Assembly: GCF_000002995.4 (NCBI RefSeq)
Contig: NW_025062476.1
Location: 2,041,001 to 2,105,000 of the forward strand
Reading direction: 5' to 3'
From: Brugia malayi
Taxonomy: Eukaryota > Nematoda > Chromadorea > Rhabditida > Onchocercidae
DNA: 64,000 nucleotides
Shown here: one piece after another, positions 1 through 13,300 of the stretch
How positions within the stretch are numbered: the stretch's first letter is position 1
Layout of the letters: every line of letters begins with the position of its first letter
The notes under the pieces: generated by a model
Told to the model about the DNA's origin: nothing
The model's input: only the letters and a program-made list of their open reading frames with translations
The model's database searches: none
Program-made: the position numbers and the translations under genes

Positions 1-3000
1 TACTCGTACATTGCTTTTAATTTCAATTATTATTTTCAATACTTTTATAATATTTTTTTATAAATTTAGATTAATAATTAATGGAAATAAATTAACTATC
101 AGAAATGATAACTATTTGCAATTACTTTTTGTTAATAATATACGAAAACATTAATTAATAAAAGTTTTATTTGAAAATTTCATTGTAATTACCATAATGA
201 AATTCATATAACTATCAGAAATAAATTAAAAATATAATTTTTAGCTAGAAAATTTCTAAGATTAAATTGAGAATTAATTAATTATTAGCTAAAAAAAAAA
301 AAAAACTTTTGAATACATTCATTCTTGATTTTTCCGCTAAACGAACGATTAACGTTTCCGGAATGATAGTAGCATATAATTCAATTTTTCGTTTTCCGTT
401 TTTGTAAAGCATCCCGTAATAATTCAAATTTCTTCAAATATATTGCAATAAATATTAGAAAGAAGTATTTCTTTACAGCAAACTAATGAATGATCTTTGT
501 TCTTCTGCAAACTGCAACATATTTTAGCTTAAATAATTTTAGAAATGACAATAATTTAGTTTTTTTTTTTTTTTTTTTTTAATACTAATTTTACATTGAA
601 ATGATTTTATATATATTTTTTAATTAATTTATTATTTAATATAAAATTTAAATTACTTTTTTCAATATGATAATGATAAATTGAAAATGCTATGTAATTT
701 CTTATTTTAGCTTTTTCTGTTTTCACAGAAGCTAAAGCAATTGGTTTCACAAATGCTACGTAAAAAAAAAAAAAAAAACATACGTAATCAACGTGTTTAC
801 GTAAAATGATATTTTAATAATTTTACAAATAATTAATATAAAACATTTTTTTTTTTTTTTTTTTGTATATAAATTATATTTCTTCGAATTATTTAAATCA
901 GATAGTCATTACCAATAAAAATTGCACAAAATTCGACTATTCTATAACAAATTAATATATAAAAAAATGATTTCAAAAATTTCATCAAAATGATATCAAA
1001 ATATTTATAAATATTTAATTCAATAATATTTCATAAAATTTTAAATTTCATTCTTAAAATTCTTTTAAATTTGCTTTATTTGTCAGCTTTTTTTTTTTTT
1101 TTTTGAAATTATAATAATGCTAAATTAAGAAAAAGTAATAAATAAGCTTAACAATTTCAATTAAATGCTAGTTTTAAGAGGAAATTAAAATGAAATTATG
1201 AAGAAATGATAATCATTAAAGATCAAAAATCTTATTGAATTGATCGTAGATCATAAAAAATTTCAAATTTAATGCTATTATTAAACCTCATATGCATGTA
1301 GTGATTCATTTAAACGTAAAGTTTTTTTTTTTTTTCACCTTAGTATAACTGATCACGTTGACGTAACTTTACGTAGTGAGACGTGAAATTATCAAGTAAA
1401 AAATAAATTAAAATTTTAACACTGTTAATGGTAGACGAATAGATATTTGTATTGAACGTTGCTGAAGTGTTCATTAATGATTGAGAAAAAAGGAATGAAA
1501 CCGGAATTGATGTCTTCCTTCCTTCTTCTCGTCGAGTAAAGGACAACGTTTGAAAATTTTTTTGTTGTAATAAATTTTATTATCAAAGTACTGTAATCAT
1601 TCCATCTCATTGCGATATTCGTTTATCAGTTAGGAATTTTCAGAAAATTTCTGTAATATTTAATTGCTATATTTTATTTTCCGGAAAACGAAAAGAAAGA
1701 GATATTATCAAATCAAGCATTACTGTAAAATACTTACTTACCTATTCATTGTAAAAGTATAACTTGTAAGGAAGAAAGTTTAATGAAACAGACAAATGAA
1801 GAATTTAATATTATTCATGTAATAAGAGATAAGTAAGTGATAACATTTGATAATTTGATAATGCTTGAATGATAACATTTGATTATTAGCAATATTAATT
1901 GATAAAAGTAAGAGAGGAAAACTTTATAATAATATTTTTTGATTTCATTTTATTCAAATGAAATTTGCTACAATAATTTTGTTCAATTACTATAAATGAA
2001 AGTGAAATAGTTTATTTATTTTTTTTTTTTAAATTTTTATTTGATAATAAAAAAAAAAAAATAAATGACTAAGTAATATGAATGAAAAAGTGAATTTTGA
2101 AGTGAAAATTTTTTGCAATGTAAACTTTTACTACTTTAAAATTTCAATTTAAACAATCATAATGTAAAGTTATTTTCTTGTTTAACATTTTACCAATTCT
2201 ATTATTCTGCTGTTAATTTTAAATTGAAATTTTTAAAGTGGTAAAAATTGAATAAGCAATAATTTTTAAAAATAATTTGGATTAAAGAAATACTTTTTTT
2301 TTTTTTTCTTTTCTTTGCTGTATGATTTGTTTTTGTGATGAAAAAAAAAAAAAAAGTGATTTTGAATGGAAAATCTTTGAATTGAATAATTTCAAGGTTT
2401 CTCTTTATTCATAATCTGTAAAATATTCCTTAACAATATAAATTTGCGTGAAGTTTAATTTTTTTTTTTTTTTTTTTTTAAATCATTATGAACAAGTTTT
2501 ATTGCTCGATTAATTCATTTACCATCGACTAAATTTTACAGTTCATTAATTTATTTTAAGAGTAAAATTTGTAAATTTTATTTCGAATAAAGTTTTGATT
2601 AGAATGAATATGTTCCACTTTTAATGAATGTTTCTTTTCAAAAAAAAAAAAAAAAAAAAATTTGAAAATTTAATTTTTTTTTTTTTTTGGACTTGAAATG
2701 TTGAATTTTAATGAAGTGAAATAAAAAAAAAAAAAAAAAAAAGTAAACAATGTCCATTAATTATGATTAATGAAATACCTGTAACTATCTTTGACCTGTA
2801 ACTCAGTGATCTGATTAGGTCAACTCTATTAATTAAAGGGTCAATCCAGTTTTCAGTATTCCCAGACCTAATCCATTTCACTACTGTTAAAGAAATTTAG
2901 TCAATTTTTAGCATTTAATTAGTCCTACCTGGCAAATTGTTGAATAGTTGAAGATGAATTCAGAAGAGTAAAAAGCAATTTAAGTTACAAATTTTACGTT

Positions 3001-4300
3001 TAATTACGCATCTCACGTAACTCATCTTGATAATGTGATCAGTAAATTTACAGATCAAATTTTTAAATTATGAATATTTCTGCATTATAGGCTTTTCTCG
3101 AGAATATTTGACGAATTATTCAATACTTATTTATTTGAAGCAGCTTTTATCATTCCGCTTTATTTATGAATTAATCAATAACTAATTGTTAATATTGCGC
3201 TTCTTTCAATTAAACTAACATTTTTCATTTAAATATTTAAAATGATCAGAGAATATTTTAGTGTAATTTAAATAATATTAAATGCATTGAAATTTATTAA
3301 ATAAAAGAATTTGTAAACACACAGAGAGCACTGCAAAAATAATTGAAAAATTTTAAAAAATTCAATGAGTAAAATTAATACGTCATTATATAGAGGAAAT
3401 TATTATGTTACTTGAAATTAATTAATTTAAAAAAATTTTTTGAATATATTACCATTTTTGGCTCATTTTTTTTGATTGCATAAAAAATTTTCCTGAAATT
3501 TTAAAAGTTGAAAAAATTACTAACAACAATACAAATATGCTAATAGTTTAATTTTAATTTACATAGAACCAAAAAAAAAAAAATTGATATTAACAAGATT
3601 TGCTTGATGGAAAACTTTTTTTTTTTGATTTATGAGTAATTAAATTTCTTTTAACGTTTTTCCTTTTTTTTTTTCATTTGGTTATGTCATTTTCCTGAAA
3701 TCAAATTCCAAATTAAATTACAGTTAAATGTATTCTGTTAGTTTTATTTGAAATGCTATTTTCTTCAAGCAATCTTTTTAGCAGTAATATTTTCAAAAAA
3801 AAAAAATATATTTCACTCTTATTTATTCATAATATTGTGGGAAATATTTCATTTTCAATAACAATAATATCGATTTGTAATTTTTACACTAATAAAAAAA
3901 AAAAAAAAGAAAATTGGTTGTAAACTATGCACAAAAAATGCTAATATAAATATATTTATGACAAGAAATGCAGAAATTAATCATACAATCTAAACAGATA
4001 AATGATTTTTTTTTTTTTTTTTTATAAGACTTTTAAAACTTTTAAAACTGCTCCAAATTGAAATATTTAAAATAGTAGATTTGAAAAATTAATATACATA
4101 ACATAAAATCAATTTTTTTTTTTTTGTCAACAAAATTTAATAAAACTTTAAAATTAAACAAACCAATTGAGTGCAACAAAATTAAATAAAATTAATAGTA
4201 TTAAATAAATGAGATACAATCATTTTCTAATTTATTGGCACTTTAAATTTATTCATTTCAAATTCTATTTATAATTTCATTTTTTATTAGCACTAAAACC
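1..4300. other. AT-rich non-coding DNA, no gene seen
   Basis: Extremely AT-rich sequence with many homopolymer runs of A or T of 10-20 bases (for example near 560-580, 2460-2480, 2640-2660 and 4008-4023). The few open frames are short and have no recognisable protein content, and no exon series with consistent phase could be assembled. I see no tRNA, rRNA or transposon coding sequence. It could hold distal regulatory DNA, or a long 5' intron of a gene in either direction. Confidence 0.7.
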
Positions 4301-4359
4301 TATGTCACTTTCATTGATTGTCACATTGAATGGATTAATTTTTGATAGACTGACTATAG

Positions 4360-5313
4360 GGCACATTGGGAGCGCCGAAAAGTCATTTTGGTTGGTTAAC
4401 AAAAAGCAAGTTGACACTAAAGAAATTGACACTTGACCTTTGCTCTCGACTGTTTCACTTCAAAATTCACTTTTTCATTCATATTACTTAGTCATTCATT
4501 CTTAGTTAAGAACGATTAGGACAACTGCACTTCACGTTAGCATTTTATCCAATGCACACTTCACAACGTGCACTTACACCCCAGGGGTCACGTACCTCAC
4601 ATAACTAACAACACGTGACTGCCCTCGAACTGATGCGTAAGTCACTACAGACAGTCGCACTTACATGTGAGTACCACACGCACCTGAAATGATCCTTTCT
4701 GCCTCTCTCCGTGTCTACTCTTTTGCCATACTCTTTGGAGTGCCATCTAGTTGTCTGCTTCTCTCTTGCTCCAATGTATCTATGCAATAATGAGCCATCG
4801 CTCCAACTTATCGATCAGATGTGTTGACAGCATCATAAAATGGATCAGTCTGCTTTGTGGAAATAGTGTGATAAGTGCTGCAGACAACGATGCTGTGCAA
4901 GAAATAGCATAGTGACATATGAGAGCACTCGGTTACCACATTAAGAGAGAGATAGTGAGAGAGTAACCATAAAGTGTTAGAAAAAAAGAGAGCATTATTG
5001 GATGGCAGTGATCGATATGGATTATTGAATAGTCTTAATTATAACTAGACTGTGAAGAGAAGTAGAGATGAGTGAAAAGGATGAATGAGTAGTGTATTTT
5101 ACTGAGAAAGATTTGAGGGATGAGGAAAAAGGAGAAATTGTGGAGAAAATATGAAATAATGTTTGAGTGATGTGAGAACTTCAGATGGTTAGCGTGTTGA
5201 CGAAATAGAATTGATTGAGAAATCGATCAGCTAAAGAGACGAGCAGACAGTGAGCTATTCTATGCTGTGAGCCAACCAATGGCGCTGCTGTTGCTAGGAC
5301 GCACGCATAGAAG

Positions 5314-5344
<31 letters not shown>

Positions 5345-5660
5345 AGGGCATGGCGTATGGTTGATATGTGGTAGGAGTGTCTGTCTTGCAGTGTGCGTGT
5401 GCGTGCACTCACTCGTATGCACGTTACGTGTAGATTCACTGGCATCACGTAATGTCCGTGTGGCAAGTGTGTGAGTACGAGCAAAGTCACTTTAATTCTT
5501 TCGTTCCAACGAATGCCATCATTTATCATGCCACTGTTACTACTCTGTTTTCTCTGCTTGTATATGTAAGTGTATACGTAAGTGTTGCTAAGCTTCTACC
5601 TGTCCATACCTGTACTCATCTTCTCCGTACGTGTTCGTACGTATATATGTCATGACAGAG
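4360..5660. promoter_or_regulatory. Less AT-rich, CpG-containing block, possible promoter or 5' region
   Basis: This stretch stands out from its flanks by visibly higher G+C, many CG dinucleotides and few homopolymer runs. It contains an E-box (CACGTG at 4612-4617) inside a 7-bp inverted repeat (4587-4593 with 4613-4619), a GA run, and GT/AC-rich alternating tracts with repeated TACGTA-like steps near 5560-5645. No exon with recognisable protein content was found. Inference: promoter or 5' transcribed region of ARID2 (+ strand) or of a gene to the left on the - strand. Confidence 0.35.
5314..5338. repeat. (GA)n microsatellite
   Basis: About twelve GA dinucleotides in a row, continuing into GGGA-rich sequence. 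It creates long low-complexity reading frames on the other strand that are not genes. Confidence 0.95.
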
Positions 5661-7340
5661 TTGTTACTGAGTAACGTATACTCGATTGACATTCTGCTAT
5701 TTACTACTGACAATGCTGTTACATCTGTGTGGCAACTATGTTTCACTTTGAAATTATGTAATCAATCGTCAACAATTCTTGCTGTCGATATGAAGCACAA
5801 ATGCAACAGTGCAAGTTGCAAGTTGGAATGAAATAAATTGCCATAAAATGTCCGAGTAATTGATATGTTTCTAATACTTTCACTAATTTAGACAATATTT
5901 CAACGTTGATAAGTTTTGTTTTAAAATTGTCTACCGTAGTCGAACTCACTTAGATATGTTACTCATTGATTCTTTAATATGAAATGTTTTTTAATATAAA
6001 TTAAAAAAAAAAAAACGATCTATTATTTCAGACTACATAAATTTTTACCTTAATTGTACAACTTTATTTAGAAGAAAAAAAAAAGAGAAGTGAAGACCGG
6101 TTGTAATGATATTAGTTCATCAAAATTTATTTTTTTTTTTGTGAATTTCAGTAAGTTTTTTATGATCGTTTATCTTTACTGGACTCGTTAAGTTAGTTTA
6201 CTGTATAATGTTTGCTTTGTGAGAATGTCATGAACTGATCCTGTAGAGGAACTGATCATCTTGTTGATCATCTTGCATATGAAATTATTGTTGGCAGATG
6301 ATGAATTTTTGTAAGAATTCGATTTTAGATTTTATATTGTATGGAATGTTTAAAATTGTTGTGTTTTTATTCTTTACATTTACATAACACTACAACGAAT
6401 TTAATATCTATTAACTTTTTATTGTGAACGATGACATAACTCATCACAACTTCCTTTTGCATACGAGAAAATAATATTTCGGTTTTTTTTTTTTTTTGTC
6501 TTTTTCGAGATAAAGTTGCATTGCAGTGGACTATTCTTTGTCATATGTTTGATCTATGTATTCAGTTTATTGTTTCTTTTGGATATGTATAACCGTTATG
6601 TGTATATATGAGAAGCTTTTAGATGTATTTTGTATGATTATAGGCATATGAAATAAGATGGACAAATCGAATAAATTGGTTTGAGGTTTCTAATTAATAT
6701 CTTTCAGTTCGGTGTAAATATTTGTAATAACTTTCTGTTGTAATACTTAGTGATTACTGTTTCAGGAAATAGAGAAGCTATAAAATAGTACAGATTAAAA
6801 TGTTGAGAGAAATGTTAGGGCAAAGCCTAATAGCTGAGATTGTGTAAAATTCTTCAGTTATTTTCGGCTAAGGCTATTAACGATATGTATGAGCGGTGTA
6901 TATGAATTTGCGGCATATTCTAGAAATACTTTCCGAGTTGAAAAAAAAACATTTTCAAAATTTTCTTCCTTCCTCTTGCATACTAGCAAGAGTAGAAAGA
7001 ATGCACCTTGCATACATTCGTCCATGTTTCGTTGCATTATAAATATTTTAGAGAATGAAAACTGGTTTCCTTTTCATTCCGAAGTTTCATCGCAGTTTTC
7101 ATACTCTAGAGTTATTTATAGGAGTGACGGATTGTATGTATCCTAGAAAGCATTTGAATAAAAGTGAAACGCTGAACTTTGGTATAAATATTTATATGCT
7201 TTATTGTTATAATGGATTTGTTACTGATATCGAAATATATGTCATCATTGAATGAAATTTTTTTTTTTTTAATGTTCGCGAAACATGCATTTATGTGAAA
7301 TATGTAATTGATAATATCGGATGCTGCAGATCTCAGAAAA
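5661..7340. other. Region upstream of ARID2, no protein gene seen
   Basis: AT-rich sequence between the less AT-rich block and the ARID2 start. The short open frames around 6889-7255 show no family similarity and no consistent splice phase. Most likely the 5' region of ARID2, possibly with untranslated exons. Confidence 0.55.
7323..7340 (+). promoter_or_regulatory. Probable trans-splice acceptor of ARID2
   Basis: A 3' splice site (GCTGCAG ending at 7329), with a second possible one ending at 7336, lies 4-11 bases before the ATG at 7341. That arrangement fits addition of a spliced leader. An ordinary cis intron with an upstream 5' UTR exon is the alternative. Confidence 0.5.
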
Positions 7341-10300
7341 ATGGAACGACGAAAACGAAAGTCGTCAGTTGAGGAGTATCTCGATAGGTTAATGGAAAAT
7401 CCGGAAAAAGTGCAACGCTGTTCGGAGTTCCATATGAATTTACGGACTTTTTACAAAAAGCGTTGGTTAGATTTATTAACATTTTGCTTTTGATGCTAGG
7501 ATTTCTGATTTTTGATAATTTAGAATCGCGTATTGGTTTGTTGTTTTAAACTCATTTTGAATGTAACATTTTAACTACCCTGCTTACTCTAGAACAGCCA
7601 TTTTAGCATTCTTATGATTTAATTTACCATGCTTTTAATTCTTGTTCTCATCATAGTTACATGAAGTAGAGTTTCCCCAACTTTTTCTATCCTTTTCCGC
7701 CCTTAACCAGTAACTTATTTTCTATTATTGGGAGATTGCGTACGCCATGACCTTACATCGATTTTTCAAAAACATTAAGCTGTCAATGGGTTTTTTGGAA
7801 TCAAATTAGATATCGGGCAGTCTCAAAAATTTTTCCTTGCAGGAATTGTCGGTTGAAGTCTCCACATATTCAAGGTGTTGAAGTGGATCTTTTTCGTTTG
7901 TATGACACTGTTATTTCGATGGGTGGATGGCAAAAGGTTTACATTATTTTGTTCAAAATATTAAGTAAATATATTATCCAAGAAATATTGTATAAAACTC
8001 CTTTATTTATAGTTTATAAAGTATTTTGAAGTCATTCTTGTGGTACAGTTACTTAGCGTTTTTTATGCTGAAGGCACTACAATTTGATTGCCTAATATTT
8101 GAGTTTGATATTTCTTTACAAAGTTCAATTTTTTCATTTTTAAGTATTTGCAGAATCTTCAAGTTTTCTTAGTAGTTAATTGCTCATTGTACTGCCTAAT
8201 ACATAAGTTATATTAGTGCGGTTGTTTTTAGTAAAAACGGACTAAACTTTTAGCATAGAAAATAAACATATAATGAACTGAAGATTTTTGCTTTTTCAGG
8301 TTTCATTTAATGAGAAATGGGGTGATATTGCTCATGCAATAGGTCTTGCGAACGGTGTAGCAGTTGCTGAACACGCAATCAAAGTTCTTTATATGCGGCA
8401 AGTTTTCGGTTTTTATGCAGAAATTTTGAAATGGCTATTGTTGGTTTTATTTTATTTGTTATTCCTTTAAGCTTTATACGTTCTTTTTAGATACCTTTCA
8501 AAATATGAGCAAAATGAATTAGTTGGTGAAGTAGATGATGCAGATTCAGATCTTTTAAGTTCGAGAAGTCGAGGTAAAGGTTTTTCATCGTTGGCCACTG
8601 CTGACTGTCCGATCAGTACAGGGCAGAGACAAGCTTCAGGTACAGTTACGACACTAATTAGTGTGTAAAATTAGATTGAATTTTGTGATGAATTGAGATT
8701 TTTTAATTACTTAAAAAATTGTGAATTTCATGTCTCTTAGGACATCCGTTTTTTACTGCACTATTTTGCCCTATGAAATTACAAAATATTCATTTCAATA
8801 TATTTTCTTTGGTAGTCATTTGTCCTACGACAAATTTTTATGCTTAATTTACAGAATATTTTCGATTGCGGCCAGAAAAAAAAGAAGCAGAGTATGATCG
8901 CATTGTTAAAAGTCTCCTTTCTGGATTACCAAATGAAGTAATTTGTTCATTTATCCTTCATGCAGTATACTGTTTTGATTTTTGACGAATCTTTTTTTGG
9001 AAAAAGCCTTCTGTATATTTGAGGTGGATTTTGCTGTGAATGTATGCACACTGTTATCACATCCTGGACCTAGAGTTCTTCGACTTGTTGCTGCTCCACA
9101 AATTATCACACTTCTGGTTGCTCATCTTGCGATCTTCCCAGACGGTTTGTGTGTTACTATTTAGAAAACAAATGAAAAATGGATATGGATTCTGACATTT
9201 TTTTGAAAATAAATTTTATATGACGATGAAGTTATTGTCTAGTAGCGTTCTTTTTAATTATTTTTCAATAAGCACATATTTAATGTGTATTCCGCCCATA
9301 TGTTTGATTTTTTTGCAAATGTTAGTGGATTGTGTTACCAAAGTTGGAGAGACTTTCATTTTAGGTGATCGAGCATTTTACGACTTGTACAAAAGTTGGG
9401 AATTGGTGTCTGGTCACAATTTTATTGCATTTTGGAGTGGGGCTGGTATCACTGATGATGAAGTTCTCAAGCTTATTCCTCATATCAAACCATCTATGGT
9501 AGAGTTTCTTTGTTCCAATTTTTGGATTATGATGAGCACCAGTAATCGCAAGTGTTAAAATTCCGCACATATCAACGATATGGTGGATGATAATGAAATG
9601 TATCATATTTTTCTATTATCCCCTTTCATCTTATCAATTATTTTATTTTCAGGTCTCAGAGGAGGAAAGTAATATCTTTTGTGGTTTGGATACTGAATTT
9701 CAACCACGAAATGTTGTATCGTGGAGGGTGCAACAGGTGTTGTTAATCATAAGGAATCTTTCCTTTGAAGTGATTAATAAAGCTGTACTAGCAGCGAGTT
9801 GGCCTTTACTTAAGTATGTCTTTGAAAATTTAAAGGCACAACAGTTCACACATTAAATACTGTTTACTTTTTGCTTCGTATAACTGCATATCGAATATGA
9901 GAAACGTTTAGCTTGCCTTCTTGTCTTTTTGAACATTATCTAAAAATAGCTTTTTCAAGAATTTGCATCTGATTATTGGTAGACCACAACATTACAAAGT
10001 CTATTATAATTCGTGGTCCATCTATTCTGATAGTTTATTTGTTATCTTTTTTCAGATTTCTTTTCATTTGTTCGAATTGTAAATGGAGTATGCTGAGAAC
10101 AGCAGCGCTTGACGCACTAAGTAATATTGCTTGTGAAGTAAGCAAGCGTTTATTCTACTATTCATTTTCCAGGATTTTATAAAATTTCCTAAGGTTGTAT
10201 CCGATAGGTTTATCTTATCAATGCTTCTGTAAAAAAAAATTTTTTAGTCTCCAAAGAACTTGATTGCTGTATTTTTAGTATATCAAATTTCAGATTGATC

Positions 10301-13300
10301 TTATGGCGGAAGAATCATCTTCCACCAATCATTTATTATTGAAAACGGTTTCATGCTGTCTTCATTCTGACGATAAATTTCGAGTAAGCTTGTTAAGGTG
10401 TTAATCTAGGCAATCTTGTTTACTTTTAGATTAATATAAGAAAATATAGGAATTGAGTTATTTGAAAAGTAAAGATACCATGTCTTTATTGAATAGTACA
10501 ATTGCTTTTTTTGTACCCTTTATTCAAAAAATGTTCAAAACGTTGCTTTACTAGTGGAAATTGATCCTATTGCTAAACTTTGCAATACCGTCTTGTTTAG
10601 GATGAAAATCATGTTACTTTATTGTTTTGGGAGTGAAGAATTTGTAAAGTAATTGTACTACTCAATAAATAGATTCTTTTATAGGTAATTCGAGCTCTCG
10701 AAATTCTCTCTGGATTGTGCAATAACGAGCGTAACGAATCTCTCATCTGTGAATTTCTCGATCATCGCATTTTATCAAAAATATTTACTGTGATTTCTGT
10801 TAAGGATATCATGATGTGTGTTTATACTTTGGAATCTCTATATCAGGTATGTTGTTCTATGACGTTTAGGCTTGTACAGCAATGTTTATTTGATAACCAT
10901 TTTCAAATCTGGATTAATCCGCTCGATTTTATGACCAGCTACAGTTTGTTAAATGCAGTTGTATTTCAGAAATTCCCAATCGATTGTCAGAATTTAGGTA
11001 TTATCATTTAGTTCCTAGAATATTTTCATTGTTCTTTGGGATGACCTTAAATGCATCTTTTATTATCTAGTTAATAATTTTTGCAGATCTCCGAACTGGG
11101 AGCAACCGCTTGCTACCAGTTATCCCGTTTTCCTCATGCAATTGATACACTGGTGTCTTTAGCAACAGTTGAAGCAGTTTCTTTTGGCCCATCCGGATTA
11201 ATCGGGATGAAAGTGGTTGAGTTTCACGGCCCTTCACAGCTTGCTCCTCCGCCTCCTCAAAATGTACCAATATCTCAAAATCAGGTATAGTTTTAAAAAA
11301 ATATGATTTTACTCTGAACGAGTTTTCGTTTGTCTTAGGAGTAAAAATTTCAGAATAAATTTTTTTAGGCAGTCAGGCCAGGTTCTTTTGCAACGCCTAC
11401 ACATTCTACGAGTTATTCGTCCAGAATGGTGACTCCTCGTGGTACTTCCAACACTTCAACACCAGTAATTGGAGATTCTAAGGTTTTCAAATTTTGTGGA
11501 TAATTTTCTAGTTTGGACTGTTTGCGTCATGTGGAATAGCTGTTTTTCATAATAGCTAAATTTTCTTCGAAATTGTATTAATTTTTTTTACTTGCAAAAT
11601 TAATGCACTTGCGGTATAGTTTAATTCATTTGCACAGTTTTTATAGGTTGAGCAGTTGACTGCAAAATGGATTCGAATGAATTGTGTTTTTGAGATGGGC
11701 AGTGTAGTGCCTCGGGGAGAGTTATACGCGAGTTATGTTGATGACCTTAGGCATCGTTATGGTGCCCTTTCTGGCTCTGTTCAAACTTTTACAAATATCA
11801 TGAGGTATTTTTTTATTGTTTCTACATTTATCTTGGATCTGTTCTGGAAATCATGAGAATTAGATAAACGCAGCATTGTTGCTTGTCAGAAATATGTTCT
11901 TCAATTAAGTTTCCACACGATTAGAATTTTTTGATTCAGAGCGGTGTATCCAAATGTCATACTTCGAGTTCAGTCCTCATCTGGTAATCATATGCCAGTA
12001 TTTGAAAATATAAGGATGTGTCGGATGAATCCAAACATAGGTCATGAAAATCTTACTGGTAAGTTTATCTTCCATCTTTAGAGATACTATTTTGCCCTGA
12101 GTTTATGGGTATTGCAGATTTGAAATTCAGTGAAATTAACCTTTCTTTAGATTAAGTTATATATTATTTTATATACCATGGAAAGCTTGCAGTTTCTACG
12201 AACACAGATTCTCATGCATCTTTGGTAGCGAATCATCCGCTTGTGCAGAAGATGTTAACAGATAACGCAAATTCACCAGCAATTTTAAATGGTCATACCA
12301 CGGTTACCGTAGTTGCTACTGCTGCAGCCATTGACAAGAAGTATTCCTTTTTAAGGCTAATGTTTAGAACTTTGCAAATTTTGGTTTCACTGAAATTAAA
12401 AATTTGAGCATATCACCCGAATTATGCATTTAGTTTTATTGTAACTCTGGCGAATTGAGCAAAATTTTGTTTCACTACTGTTCTAGCTGGAGTTGGGGAA
12501 GGATTTAGATTCTTTATCCTGATTGTGATACTTTTCATTTTATAGGTCAATGAATGAAACAGCTAACAATACGATGGTGTCGACGTCATATCTGGCAGAG
12601 GATGCGACCCGTCCCGGTTCCTCTCACGTATCGAATGTACAGCCCTCAACTAGCTTATCAATCGGTCAACAGGTAGTTGTAATTAATGCGCAATAGAAAC
12701 ATTCTAATTTCTAGATTATGTACAATTCAGTAGATTTTCGAACTTGTGGAACTGTAATAAAATCTCGCGAAAATCGAATTGAAGGAATAATCATCTGTGG
12801 TAGTTCATGAAATATTCTAATATAATTTGAGGTTTGTCGCGTGGCCATTGAAGCGCATGATTTCGTACCGGAGCAGCGGCACGAGACAAAGATTTTGCGT
12901 ATAGAAAATGCTTCGCGAACAGTCATAAATACCGTGGATGAGAAACATGTTCCGCAAGTGAGCCTTCTTATTGCAGTTGAATCGTTTTATTTTATTTTAT
13001 TTTATTTTTTTTTTTTGATGCTAATTAGTTGAAAATTTTAATTTTGGTTTTTTTGGTTTTAAAAATTTGCAGTCAAACAAATAACCTTTTTTCTTTTTGT
13101 TAGCTACAATATTGACGTAGAGTTATGGATCTACTGTCTTAATGAGGTTATTTAATGACTGAAAATTGCAGATGCATAATCAACTACAATCTAAAAGTGT
13201 TGTTGCAAGGCGTATCAATGGGATATGTGATAACCGAATTATAAATAGTGAAAGTGTTGCAAATGGCTTTGATAGTGAACTTGCGCATTCTTCCGAAAAT

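Noticed and set aside
1..4300. Long poly(A)/poly(T) tracts as retrotransposon tails
   Set aside because: Such runs are everywhere in this AT-rich DNA, on both strands, without flanking duplications or coding remains.
5181..5529. Open frames on the - strand with Ser-Leu repeats
   Set aside because: They come from translating the (GA)n microsatellite; no family content or splice context.
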